Shown here: positions 14,666 to 23,173 of the stretch, piece by piece
Position numbering within the stretch: the stretch's first letter is position 1
Layout of the letters: each line of letters begins with the position of its first letter
From: Myroides odoratimimus
GTDB lineage: Bacteria; Bacteroidota; Bacteroidia; Flavobacteriales; Flavobacteriaceae
Direction: 5' to 3'
Assembly (NCBI RefSeq): GCF_030326305.1
Contig: NZ_JACAKB010000023.1
Coordinates: 1 to 59,620, forward strand
DNA length: 59,620 nucleotides
Notes under the pieces: model-generated
What the model was told of the DNA's origin: nothing
Database searches by the model: none
What the model saw: the letters and a program-made list of their open reading frames with translations, nothing else
Program-made: the position numbers and the translations under genes

Positions 14666-15925
14666 ATGAAAAAAAGAAGTTTTTTGGTGAGTACGATTCT
14701 GTGCTCAACCTTTATATTCACATCATTAATAGCTTGTAACAAGAATGATGACAACGGAAACAAGCCACAAGAAGAACACTTTATCTCTGAAAAGGACTAT
14801 AGTCTAGATAAGCTGGATGAAGCAGGGGCTATTAAAGTAATGACCTATAATATGCCTTATCTAAACGGAAAGAGTCAAAGTGCCACAGCTCTTATCATGT
14901 ATCCCAAAACACCTAAACCAAAAGATGGTTACCGCATCGTGGTATGGGCTCACGGTACAGTAGGAGTAGCAGATGCTTGTGCTCCTAGTAATAACCCATT
15001 GGGAGAGAACTTTAAAGTAACTGCTAAAGCCTTATTAGCTCAGGGATATGTAATCGTAGCTCCTGATTATGAAGGGCTAGGTACTCCAGGTATACACCCT
15101 TACTTACACCTAAAGAGTGAAGCCCTGTCTGCTACTTATGCTATCAAAGCTGTAAAAGATAAATACACTAACGATTTTAACGGAGACTGGATGTCTGCTG
15201 GACAATCTCAAGGTGGTCAAGCTTCTCTAGGTATAGCTGAGTTAGCAAATAGTGATACTACTTATAAAGGAGCTGTAGCTGGTGCACCTGCTTCTAGTTT
15301 AGGAAAGATTATTTTAGAAGTAGCTCCAGTAGCTCTTGCTAAAATAGAAGCTATGGAGAATGCTAGCCCTACTCCTATACCTTTAGAAAAGAGAAGCTCT
15401 GTTACATCTTATGCTACGCTATTAGCTTACGCTGCCCTAGCAGGAGTAGGTATTAAAGCAGAAACTCCGTCTTATGACTATACTGCGATATTTGAAGATA
15501 GAGCTAAAGGCTTTGCTAAACTAGCAGAAGGAAATAATGGAGATAATGGTGACTGTCTAGATGGAGTACGTCAAGCATTTATGGCTGATATCATTAAGTA
15601 TATGAATGAAGATCCTAGTAATAAAGTAATGACTTACCCTGGTCTTAATAATGAGAAGTTTAAGAATGACCCTGTCATCCAAAAGTTCTTACAAGATAGT
15701 CAGCCAGGAACCAAGAAAATAGACAAACCTATCTTAGTCATCCAAGGACAAGCGGATACTAATGTACCTGCTATCGTGACTCAAGAAATGGTAAAAGGCT
15801 TACAAGACCTAGGTTCGCCTAGTGTAGAGATTATCTTAGTAGAAGGTGCTGGACACACTCAAGCAATCGTATGGAAGAATGATGAACTAGTGAAGTTTAT
15901 CAATAAATACATGCCTGCTCAATAG
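14666..15925 (+). CDS. Lipoprotein alpha/beta hydrolase, secretory-lipase type
   Basis: 419 residues. Signal MKKRSFLVSTILCSTFIF, then LIAC: a lipobox with Cys at about 24. The mature enzyme has VWAHGTVGVADACAPS (oxyanion region), IVAPDYEGLGTPGIHPY, and the nucleophile elbow SAGQSQGGQASLG. The candidate acid lies in VIQGQADTNVPA and the His in VEGAGHTQA. This matches the LIP/secretory lipase family, acting on acyl esters outside the inner membrane. The substrate is unknown. It is a single gene ended by the hairpin at 15943-15978. Confidence 0.85.
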   Translation: MKKRSFLVSTILCSTFIFTSLIACNKNDDNGNKPQEEHFISEKDYSLDKLDEAGAIKVMTYNMPYLNGKSQSATALIMYPKTPKPKDGYRIVVWAHGTVGVADACAPSNNPLGENFKVTAKALLAQGYVIVAPDYEGLGTPGIHPYLHLKSEALSATYAIKAVKDKYTNDFNGDWMSAGQSQGGQASLGIAELANSDTTYKGAVAGAPASSLGKIILEVAPVALAKIEAMENASPTPIPLEKRSSVTSYATLLAYAALAGVGIKAETPSYDYTAIFEDRAKGFAKLAEGNNGDNGDCLDGVRQAFMADIIKYMNEDPSNKVMTYPGLNNEKFKNDPVIQKFLQDSQPGTKKIDKPILVIQGQADTNVPAIVTQEMVKGLQDLGSPSVEIILVEGAGHTQAIVWKNDELVKFINKYMPAQ

Positions 15926-15942
15926 CAAATAAACACAAAAAC

Positions 15943-15978
15943 AATAAAGGTCACTAACATAAGCTAGTGACCTTTATT
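15943..15978. terminator. Bidirectional terminator
   Basis: Perfect inverted repeat AATAAAGGTCACTA / TAGTGACCTTTATT with an eight-base loop, between the plus-strand hydrolase gene and the minus-strand gene ending at 16031. Confidence 0.85.
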
Positions 15979-16030
15979 ATATCTTTAAATTAAGTACATT
16001 AAGTCAGAAAATTCTTAATTCTTAATTAAA

Positions 16031-17086
16031 CTATATCTCGTGTTGCAAAACGAAAGCTTTATTATACGTCTCTTTACGTTGTTTACGAGGATAGAATACT
16101 AAGCCTATCTTACCATCAGTGATAGGACTTATCCCTGATAATACTAAATCATTATTATCAATAGACAACACTTCCTTAGTCAATAAGTTTTGATATCCTT
16201 TTTTATTTTTGTTATAGAACAGCTCTACTAGTTCATCATTCTTAATCACTAACCACCCATTTCCAAACTCAGTCGTGAATTGTACTGCATTAGTATCATC
16301 GCTTACGCGTTGTGGATGCCAAGTACCAAAGAACTCATCACCGATATTAAATAGGTCTCCGTACATCCCTTCTCCATCTGCATCTATCTCTACGATACCT
16401 ATCTCACCATTCTCCTCACATAATAAATATGATTTCTCATCAAATGACAAAGTCAACGCTTCGTGTACAAAAGGAAAATCAAACTCTAGTAATCTTCTTC
16501 TCAGTTCCTCTCCATTCTCATCTATCTGACGGTGAAGCCATCCATCCTCTACCTCTGTAATGATATGAATCTCTCCATTTCGTACACAGATCTTATTATC
16601 TTTAGGAAAAGGAATAGCTACTTTCTTTTCATCCACTAGCACACCTTCTTTAAATGCTATAACGTTCATTACATCTGCCGCTTTTTCGCTCCAGATATCT
16701 ACATTATAGAAAATAGAATGGTCTACTGTACATCCTACAAAGCGTCCATCAAATGACTTGCTCCCTTTAAATCCTTTTACACTCTTATCAAATATTGCAT
16801 AAGAAGTCATCTCTTCTTCCTCTCCACTTACTAAAGAAACAAAGTTATCCTTAGTAGGGCTTAAAAATAAAGTAGGCAATACTCCCCTAGTCTCTTTCTC
16901 CTCTTTTGTATTCCCATCTTTATCAATGATAGTATATACTAACTCATAAGTATTAGTATCTCCTTCATTCGAATAAATATAATTTGCGATTAACAGTCCC
17001 TCTTTATTCCAACAGCTCCCCTTTACGCTTAATGCATAAGGTACTTCTATTGTAGATATTAACCCAAAAGATGTTTTTTCGTTCAT
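16031..17086 (-). CDS. Hypothetical protein, possible beta-propeller
   Basis: 351 residues from MNEKTSFGLISTIEVPYAL. I reject the start 23 codons upstream because a -7 element TACCTTTG lies inside that stretch (17119-17112, minus strand). The protein is rich in short beta-strands with recurring hydrophobic-x-x-G-D/E turns (NKICVRNGEIHIITEVEDGW; EALTLSFDEKSYLLCEENGEIGIVEI), as in WD40-like or kelch-like propellers. It has no signal peptide. No named family recognised. Confidence 0.6.
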   Translation of the reverse strand: MNEKTSFGLISTIEVPYALSVKGSCWNKEGLLIANYIYSNEGDTNTYELVYTIIDKDGNTKEEKETRGVLPTLFLSPTKDNFVSLVSGEEEEMTSYAIFDKSVKGFKGSKSFDGRFVGCTVDHSIFYNVDIWSEKAADVMNVIAFKEGVLVDEKKVAIPFPKDNKICVRNGEIHIITEVEDGWLHRQIDENGEELRRRLLEFDFPFVHEALTLSFDEKSYLLCEENGEIGIVEIDADGEGMYGDLFNIGDEFFGTWHPQRVSDDTNAVQFTTEFGNGWLVIKNDELVELFYNKNKKGYQNLLTKEVLSIDNNDLVLSGISPITDGKIGLVFYPRKQRKETYNKAFVLQHEI

Positions 17087-17111
17087 AAGATTTAAAGCGT
17101 TTAATTCTGTG

Positions 17112-17119
17112 CAAAGGTA
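17112..17119 (-). promoter_or_regulatory. -7 promoter element
   Basis: TACCTTTG on the minus strand, 26 bases before the chosen ATG at 17086; fits TAnnTTTG and decides the start of that gene. Confidence 0.5.
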
Positions 17120-17292
17120 GCAAAAACAATATAGACATACTTGTATAACACACAAAACTTATTTAGTTTACCGTGGACAGCTATCAGTTATCAGAATTGC
17201 CTACACATAGTGTTGTAATGCCGATGGCGCGGATTTATATCACACAATAACCACTAAGTACATCTTGTCTATAAGAAAAACTTAATTCTTAA

Positions 17293-17580
17293 TTATACTA
17301 ATACGTCTCCTATCTCAGCATGCATCTTTTTAAACATAGCTGCTGCAAAAGGACATAACGGCAATACCTTTAAATTCTTTTCTCTTACATAAGGAATTAC
17401 ACCTTCAAGTAATATAGCCTTTCCTACTCCTTTACCATTAAATGCTTCTTCTACTCCCGTATGATCTATAATAATCTTATCTGTACCTGCTACAGAATAA
17501 GTCATATCTCCAGCGCGCTGTCCGTCTATATAAGCAACGAAAGTGCCTTTTGTCTCTTGAGCTTCATGTTTTATTTCCAT
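17293..17580 (-). CDS. Small GNAT-like N-acetyltransferase (YidJ type)
   Basis: 95 residues, the whole length of this minimal GNAT group. TFVAYIDGQRAGDMTYS and IIIDHTGVEEAFNGKGVGKAIL form the acetyl-CoA loop (V-x-x-x-F-x-G-x-G-V-G-K), and CPFAAAMFKKM is the family's conserved end. Substrate unknown. It is 80 bases downstream of the OsmC gene on the same strand and could be the third gene of the pirin operon. Confidence 0.88.
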   Translation of the reverse strand: MEIKHEAQETKGTFVAYIDGQRAGDMTYSVAGTDKIIIDHTGVEEAFNGKGVGKAILLEGVIPYVREKNLKVLPLCPFAAAMFKKMHAEIGDVLV

Positions 17581-17660
17581 AATATATTTCTTTTATTGGT
17601 TAATACTTTTCTTTTTTCTTAATACTCCTTATCGGTTTTCTGTTCCCTGTTTCTCGTTCT

Positions 17661-18062
17661 CTAAACCGCTAATTCTGTATTTATAGTCACTTCTCCTGTC
17701 AATACCTTATGTACAGGACATTTATCAGCGATAATCGCTAATCTCTTCTTCATATCAGCATCTAATGATGCACCTTCGAAAGACACCTTTCTATTAAAAG
17801 TAGTCTTTGTCCCTGTAGTATCTCTAGTCATCTCTATTTCCACCACGATCTTCTCAGCTTCCCACTTCTTTCTATCCATATACATTCTCAGTGTAGCAGC
17901 TGTACAACTCGCTAGTGAAGTAGCTAATACTTCGAATGGGTTAAACCCTTTATTCTGTCCACCTAGATCAGCAGGCTCATCAGTAATCAATACATTACTA
18001 CCAGCTGTAACCTCTGTATAATATAATTCAGTACCTAAAACGGCTTTTACTATCACGTCCAT
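17661..18062 (-). CDS. OsmC-family protein
   Basis: 133 residues. GFNPFEVLATSLASCTAATLRMY carries the first conserved Cys and DKCPVHKVLTGEVTINT the second (the peroxidatic/resolving pair of OsmC/Ohr-type thiol peroxidases). The N-terminal LYYTEVTAGSNVLITDEPADLGGQ is also typical. The likely role is reduction of organic hydroperoxides. It begins one base after the pirin gene ends, so the two are co-transcribed. Confidence 0.92.
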   Translation of the reverse strand: MDVIVKAVLGTELYYTEVTAGSNVLITDEPADLGGQNKGFNPFEVLATSLASCTAATLRMYMDRKKWEAEKIVVEIEMTRDTTGTKTTFNRKVSFEGASLDADMKKRLAIIADKCPVHKVLTGEVTINTELAV

Positions 18063-18063
18063 A

Positions 18064-18978
18064 TTACTTCTTATTTTTAAATGATTTCATCCCTTCTGGA
18101 AATGGTACATAACTATCACTATCCCCTTGAATTAAAGGAAACACCTCATAATTCTGATTGATCCAGTCTTGTTTTGCTTTCTCTAGTTTATCAGTATCAT
18201 GAGACACGAAGTTCCACAGTATATAGCGCTCTTCTGGTAGAGGTTCCCCTCCGAAGATATAGACTGTAGTATTAGGCTTCATTTCGAACTCACATAGCGT
18301 ACTATCATTAGAGATCAAGATATTCTTAGGTTCGTACTCATGCTCACCACTCTTCACTCCTCCTTCTAAGATATACATCGCTGCCTCTCCGAATAGTCCA
18401 CTTCCGATATTGATCTTTTTATGTTCTGTAGATTTGATTTCGATATAATACAATGGGCTATGTACAGGCACAGGTGATTTTCTTCCTAATGCTTCTCCTG
18501 CTATCAGTTTATACGACACACCATCCTCTTCCCAACTAGGCAAATCTTTTGCTTCGATATGCACAAAAGAAGGTTCCATATCTTCTAGTTCTTTAGGCAA
18601 TGCTATCCAAATCTGTAACCCATGTAGAATAGCATCTGGTGTAGTAGTACGTATATCTTCTGGCATGCGCTCAGAATGTACTACACCTCTACCTGCTGTC
18701 ATCCAGTTTACCGCACCTGGTGTGATACGCTCTACGCTTCCTACACTATCTCTATGCATGATCTGTCCTTCGAATAGATAAGTCAATGTAGATAAACCTA
18801 TGTGAGGATGTGGATCTACATCTAAATTATCGTGTTCTGCTACGGATATAGGTCCCATATGATCTATAAAAGAAAATGGTCCTACGGTTCTCTTTTGTCT
18901 AAAAGGTAATAATCTACCTACTAAGAAATTACCAATACTCGCTGCACGTTCCTCTATAACTAAATCTACGTTTGACAT
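18064..18978 (-). CDS. Pirin family protein
   Basis: 304 residues. The N-terminal cupin has the pirin signature FSFIDHMGPISVAEHDNLDVDPHPHIGLSTLTYLF, with metal-binding His in HPHIG, and then MHRDSVGSVERITPGAVNWMTAGRGVVHSERMP. The C-terminal pirin domain carries IFGGEPLPEERYILWNFVS. Pirins include quercetinase-type dioxygenases and redox-sensing proteins; which applies here is unknown. First gene of a pirin-OsmC(-GNAT) unit, which fits an oxidative-stress role. Confidence 0.93.
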   Translation of the reverse strand: MSNVDLVIEERAASIGNFLVGRLLPFRQKRTVGPFSFIDHMGPISVAEHDNLDVDPHPHIGLSTLTYLFEGQIMHRDSVGSVERITPGAVNWMTAGRGVVHSERMPEDIRTTTPDAILHGLQIWIALPKELEDMEPSFVHIEAKDLPSWEEDGVSYKLIAGEALGRKSPVPVHSPLYYIEIKSTEHKKINIGSGLFGEAAMYILEGGVKSGEHEYEPKNILISNDSTLCEFEMKPNTTVYIFGGEPLPEERYILWNFVSHDTDKLEKAKQDWINQNYEVFPLIQGDSDSYVPFPEGMKSFKNKK

Positions 18979-19712
18979 AATATGATTATTTAATTGATGA
19001 ATACTTAATTGTTCTAGTGTAAAAGTATAGAAGCTCTATTCATTACTAGTTAATATAGATTAAGAACCACTTAATTTATCTCCCAAAACTCTTCTCTTTA
19101 AAGATAATGATTCTATAGAATACTGTAAAGTTGAAAACACTTTTTTAACGTTTATAACAGTTCCCCTTTCTAATAAATAGACTTCCTCCTTATATTCTCT
19201 TCGAGTTTCTTGAGGTTTGCTAGAGGTTTTCTTCGAGTTTACTAGCCCAAAGCACGTTTTTCAGCAAGAATACTCCTAGACCCCCCAAGGAATCTCCTAG
19301 CATCCTACACCAAGATTAAGGCACTACACTCATTAATGGTGTATAAAAAAAATAAAGCATAAGTCAACTCAATAAACTTATGCTTTATAAACAAAACCTA
19401 AATAATAAAATCTTTATTACTTATCTGATGTTAATTAACTAGGTTAACATCGCTCCAAAAAAAAAATAACTATGAAAATGTATACTACATCTATACAATA
19501 ACAAATGCTGTGCCAAAAAAGCAATTTGAACGAATAGAATGATTTTTTATTCATAATTCTACACTATACCTCATCATTTAGTTCACTAAACTTGAGTATT
19601 GACAGGGGGTAATGCTATTTTTATCACAGATAGTATTCTAGAGTATTTTATTACCTCTATAATGATAATGTTCTTTTTAGAATAAAATTAATACCTACTC
19701 TACCTCTTCTAT
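18979..19712. other. 734-base intergenic region without genes
   Basis: No coding frame with a plausible protein. It holds the upstream region of the pirin gene, two near-identical short stretches CTTCGAGTTT (about 19199 and 19230), and a terminator-like hairpin at 19352-19388. The part between that hairpin and the DoxX gene (19392-19712) would be a long 3' untranslated region or an unrecognised small RNA. Confidence 0.5.
19352..19388 (-). terminator. Terminator hairpin, minus strand
   Basis: Perfect 13-base inverted repeat ATAAAGCATAAGT / ACTTATGCTTTAT with an 11-base loop, followed on the minus strand by a run of eight T residues. The nearest upstream minus-strand gene is DoxX, ending 325 bases away at 19713. 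Confidence 0.75.
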
Positions 19713-20114
19713 TTAATCCCATTTATGCTCAGATGACAAGGCTAACTTACCTCCTCCTGTAAAGAATAACCCAACAGCAACTAAGGCATAGATACCTAAT
19801 AACTCTCCCTTCCATCCACCGTTATCATTCAAGCTAAAGATATCTGAGCTCTGTACTAATAACATAGCCGTAATACAATTAATTGCAAATACTAAACTGG
19901 CTAATCGCGTTCTATATCCTATTAAGATCAGAAGAGGTGCTATCACTTCTCCTACATAGACTCCGTATCCAAAAAAGGCAGGAAGCCCTTTATCCATTAA
20001 CACACTTTGGATAAACGAAATACCATTAAATAATTTTCCTATTCCGTATAACAACATTGGAAAGCCAATACTAATACGCGTAATTAATAAACCGATATCT
20101 TGATTCTTGTTCAT
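19713..20114 (-). CDS. DoxX-family membrane protein
   Basis: 133 residues with four hydrophobic helices. The start MNKNQDIGLLITRISIGFPMLLYGIGKLFNG has the DoxX hallmark R-x-x-x-G-x-x-x-x-x-G-x-x-K; later come VGEVIAPLLILIGYRTRLASL and LALSSEHKW at the end. DoxX-type proteins take part in membrane redox or thiol stress systems in other bacteria. It lies 12 bases after the beta-barrel gene, so the two form an operon next to a Crp/Fnr-type regulator. Confidence 0.9.
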   Translation of the reverse strand: MNKNQDIGLLITRISIGFPMLLYGIGKLFNGISFIQSVLMDKGLPAFFGYGVYVGEVIAPLLILIGYRTRLASLVFAINCITAMLLVQSSDIFSLNDNGGWKGELLGIYALVAVGLFFTGGGKLALSSEHKWD

Positions 20115-20126
20115 TTCTATTGTATT

Positions 20127-20747
20127 TTAAAGATTTATTTTTGCAAAAACACCAACGTTTTCTAGGTGTTTCCATGAATTATTAAACTGTTCTAAGTTGG
20201 CTGCTATCCCAAAACTATATTCCTCATACTTCACCCCTAATCTGATATGTTGGAATCCTCTGGTATATTCTTCTGCATTCACATTACCCACTGCGGATAC
20301 TCTGAATAGTCCTTTCACCTTATCAGTTAACTGAGGGCTGTATTCAAATAACAATGATTGTTCTAGTGTAAAACCCGCTTGGTAAGTTGTCCCTACAGCA
20401 TAAGAGAATAATACCTCCTTACCTGATACCTGATATTGTAACAACATACTGGCAAACTTGCCTGGATTCTTAATACCTACTGAAGTGTTTAAACTAAAAT
20501 GTTTTGAAAATTGATAAGCTAACGTATTACGCATAAATAGAATATTGTGCTTATCATTATCATATTCTGTATCGAATAGAATAAGGTTCTGAAGTTTTAC
20601 CTTATCACTTATCTGATAATTAAATGTATGGGTGTAAAAATAAGAACGGTGCCCTACCATTCCTTCTGGATTATATGAAAATTTCTGAGCTAAAACACCT
20701 TGCCCAAAAAACATTATAACAACTGCATAAAAAAAAGCTAATCTCAT
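20127..20747 (-). CDS. Outer-membrane beta-barrel-like protein of unknown function
   Basis: 206 residues if started at MRLAFFYAVVIMFFGQGVLAQ, which makes a clean signal peptide; a longer start ten codons upstream is possible. The mature part alternates in transmembrane beta-strand style (HTFNYQISDKVKLQNLILF; MRNTLAYQFSKHFSLNTSVGI) and ends with a terminal strand GVFAKINL, as barrels do. It may be a small porin or lipid-A-region protein; I cannot name the family. It is followed by DoxX after 12 bases. Confidence 0.7.
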   Translation of the reverse strand: MRLAFFYAVVIMFFGQGVLAQKFSYNPEGMVGHRSYFYTHTFNYQISDKVKLQNLILFDTEYDNDKHNILFMRNTLAYQFSKHFSLNTSVGIKNPGKFASMLLQYQVSGKEVLFSYAVGTTYQAGFTLEQSLLFEYSPQLTDKVKGLFRVSAVGNVNAEEYTRGFQHIRLGVKYEEYSFGIAANLEQFNNSWKHLENVGVFAKINL

Positions 20748-20849
20748 TTGTATTCTATCATTATTTATATAGGACAAATGTATTAGCTCGAGACAACGTG
20801 CTTCTTAAGATAACTTAAGAAACACCTATACGGTAAAAAAACTGATCTA

Positions 20850-21440
20850 TTATAAGTGCTTTTTCTTTAAATAGCTTAAAAACTCAGGGGTAACACCTAA
20901 GTAAGAAGCAATGATATACTGAGGTACACGTTGCTCTATATCTCTGTACTGCTTTATAAAATTCTGATAACGAGAGTACACCTCTGTACTGAGATTCTCT
21001 AACATACGCTCCTGTAGTGCTACATAAGCGTTCTGAATCTTAATTCTGAAGAAAGTAGATATCTCAGGAACATCTAAATACAGTCGCTCTAAATTAGCCT
21101 GACTAATCTGTAAGACCACAGCTGATTCGATAGCCTGAATATACATCTGAGAGTCTTTCTGCGTTAGATAACTATACAGATCATTAATCCACCAATTCTC
21201 AATACCAATCTGTAGGGTATGCTCTTGACTATTCTCGTCTAGATAATAACATCTAGCACTACCCTCTGCTATAAAACGCATATATTTAGAAGGTTGTCCT
21301 GGTGTAAGTAGAAACTCCTTTCTCTTTAACTTCACTATTTCTAAACTGTCTAATACTTTATGTACAGCCTGTTCATCTAGTGTAATAGTCTGTCTTAAAT
21401 GTGCTATAAAAACTTCAAAATACTGCTTCTGCATATTCAT
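20850..21440 (-). CDS. Crp/Fnr-family transcriptional regulator
   Basis: 196 residues. N-terminal cyclic-nucleotide-type beta roll (LKRKEFLLTPGQPSKYMRFIAEG, then ARCYYLDENSQEHTLQIG), and a C-terminal helix-turn-helix QRVPQYIIASYLGVTPEFLSYLKKK. This is the common Bacteroidota short Crp type, without the Cys cluster of Fnr. The effector is unknown. It lies just upstream of, and in the same direction as, the beta-barrel-DoxX pair, which is its most likely target, by inference. Confidence 0.92.
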   Translation of the reverse strand: MNMQKQYFEVFIAHLRQTITLDEQAVHKVLDSLEIVKLKRKEFLLTPGQPSKYMRFIAEGSARCYYLDENSQEHTLQIGIENWWINDLYSYLTQKDSQMYIQAIESAVVLQISQANLERLYLDVPEISTFFRIKIQNAYVALQERMLENLSTEVYSRYQNFIKQYRDIEQRVPQYIIASYLGVTPEFLSYLKKKHL

Positions 21441-21758
21441 TGCTCAAAAATAAAAAACAAAGAAACGCTTTTTACAGCAATATAAAAACGATAGAAAAAG
21501 CTTTATCTACAACAAAATATATCACATTTCAAACAATATCATTTTATAATGAAACTTAACAAACACTCCTGTTTTGTATTCTAAAAAACCTTATTACTTT
21601 TAGGATGAGACAATCAAAGGTTAGAAGGTCTTAATCTATAATTACTACTATTAACAACACAATCAACTACTTTTTATCAATGAAAAAGGGACTATCGCTT
21701 GATAGTCCCTTTTTTAATTTATCTATAATAGATTCTAAAAAACAGTCTTTATTACTAC
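21441..21758. other. 318-base intergenic region
   Basis: Upstream region of the Crp/Fnr-type gene. It contains only the bidirectional hairpin at 21683-21714; I see no other gene or RNA. Confidence 0.5.
21683..21714. terminator. Terminator after the SugE-type exporter gene
   Basis: AAAAAGGGACTATC / GATAGTCCCTTTTT, perfect 14-base stem, loop GCTT. Works in either direction; it serves the minus-strand exporter gene ending at 21759. Confidence 0.88.
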
Positions 21759-22088
21759 TTATGATGCAGCTACTACTTTAAGTCCAATAATAGAGCCTAT
21801 CAAAGTAGCGATAAAAAACATCCTCCAAAAAGTAGCAGGATCTTTAAATACAAATATTCCTACTAATACTGTTCCTACAGCACCTATACCAGTCCATACT
21901 GCATATGCTGTTCCTAGTGGTAAGGATTGAGTTGCCTTTACAAGAGCTGCCATACTACAAACTAAGGCTATCAAAAAAGCGGCATACCATCCTACTGCTT
22001 CTGCTCCTGTAGCTTCCTTAGCTTTACCTAAGCAAAAAGTAAAACCTACTTCAAATAATCCACCAATAATTAAAATTATCCAGTTCAT
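21759..22088 (-). CDS. sugE: SMR-family exporter, SugE/Gdx type
   Basis: 109 residues with four transmembrane helices. The essential membrane Glu is in GGLFEVGFTFCLGKA, and TQSLPLGTAYAVWTGIGAVGT is the signature of the SugE (Gdx) branch, whose characterised members exchange guanidinium for protons; EmrE-like drug transporters differ here. I see no guanidine riboswitch upstream. It lies 129 bases downstream of the unknown gene at 22218 and in the same direction. Confidence 0.9.
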   Translation of the reverse strand: MNWIILIIGGLFEVGFTFCLGKAKEATGAEAVGWYAAFLIALVCSMAALVKATQSLPLGTAYAVWTGIGAVGTVLVGIFVFKDPATFWRMFFIATLIGSIIGLKVVAAS

Positions 22089-22217
22089 TTGTTCTAAAAT
22101 TTTAAGCGTGCAAAGGTGGATAATATTATTTTATTATTTTTTATCAAATGAAAATAAAATTCTCAATTATTTTTAATATAGCGATTTTATAATCGTTGAG
22201 ATTTAGTTGTATTAGCA

Positions 22218-23021
22218 TCAAGAGTTAGTGAATGCTAGGATACTTTGGTTTAAAACAGCATATAATTGCGCCGATAGTTCTTTGTATTTCTGCTCTTGAG
22301 CATCGTCACTCAGTTGCCCTACATCATTCCATGACCCCATACCTCCAAATACATAAGCTCTATCCGCTGCCTCCATTAAGGCTAATGCCTCATCTGTATA
22401 TCCGCCTTGTACGATCATATCTTTTAGATACGTAGCAGATGATGGTTTCTTATTCTCCAATACGCTCTTCGCTCCTGAGAATATCGCTTCCCAATTAGAC
22501 AACTCTTCTTGCTTACAGAAGGTTACTAGTTCATCTAATACAGACGCAAGGGCGATACTCTGTACCGTCACATCATATTTAGTACTAGGCAACTCATGGA
22601 TAGGAGCAAGTCTATAGATCACATCCCACACTCTATCTGCCCCTAGCTGACGCTTATCTTCATTGACTTCCCACTTGCTATACCAAAATTCTGATCGATC
22701 TTCTAAGACAGTCTCTACCATCCATACTCCTCCACCTCCTACAAATCCGGCTGTCATATACTCAGGGGTATTAGGTTTAGCAAAAGATTGATAAAATAAC
22801 TTCACTTGCTTCACTCCTCTGAATTTTAAAGAAATAAACCAGTCTATAGGTGCTTGAGTTGTATATTGATTCTTATCTCCTACTACAGGAATATGAAATA
22901 ACACTTTATTACAATACATAGAGATCTTCTCTCCTTGATTAGAAATCTCTGGTAAACAATCATTTAAATATGCGTTAGAATAACTTACTACACTAACCAT
23001 CTGAAGTATCGATACATTCAT
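22218..23021 (-). CDS. Hypothetical cytoplasmic protein
   Basis: 267 residues from MNVSILQMVSVVSYSNAYL; an upstream in-frame start is possible but has no better ribosome site. The protein includes APIDWFISLKFRGVKQVKLFY, then EYMTAGFVGGGGVWMVETV and WYSKWEVNEDKRQLGADRVWDVIY. No signal peptide, no domain I recognise. Divergent from the MocR-type regulator (152 bases between starts), a typical arrangement for a regulator and its target, so it may be controlled by it together with sugE downstream. Confidence 0.65.
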   Translation of the reverse strand: MNVSILQMVSVVSYSNAYLNDCLPEISNQGEKISMYCNKVLFHIPVVGDKNQYTTQAPIDWFISLKFRGVKQVKLFYQSFAKPNTPEYMTAGFVGGGGVWMVETVLEDRSEFWYSKWEVNEDKRQLGADRVWDVIYRLAPIHELPSTKYDVTVQSIALASVLDELVTFCKQEELSNWEAIFSGAKSVLENKKPSSATYLKDMIVQGGYTDEALALMEAADRAYVFGGMGSWNDVGQLSDDAQEQKYKELSAQLYAVLNQSILAFTNS

Positions 23022-23173
23022 AGCTATAAAATAAAGCCCTAAATTATATAAATATAAAATACGACACAAAAAACTAAATGCCAATATTCTCAAAAATATT
23101 GGTTATAAAAGGATACTACTATATGCTAAAAAATGTATATTGCTGGATTAGATTACACTTAATATTATTCATC

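Noticed and set aside
22089-22217. Guanidine riboswitch ahead of the SugE-type gene
   Set aside because: No conserved ACGR/GGGA-type core or paired structure could be seen in this AT-rich stretch.
23078-23173. Longer N-terminus of the MocR-type regulator
   Set aside because: The extra 32 residues are hydrophobic and have no counterpart in the family, whose HTH domain begins shortly after MASPAKIPYQSF.
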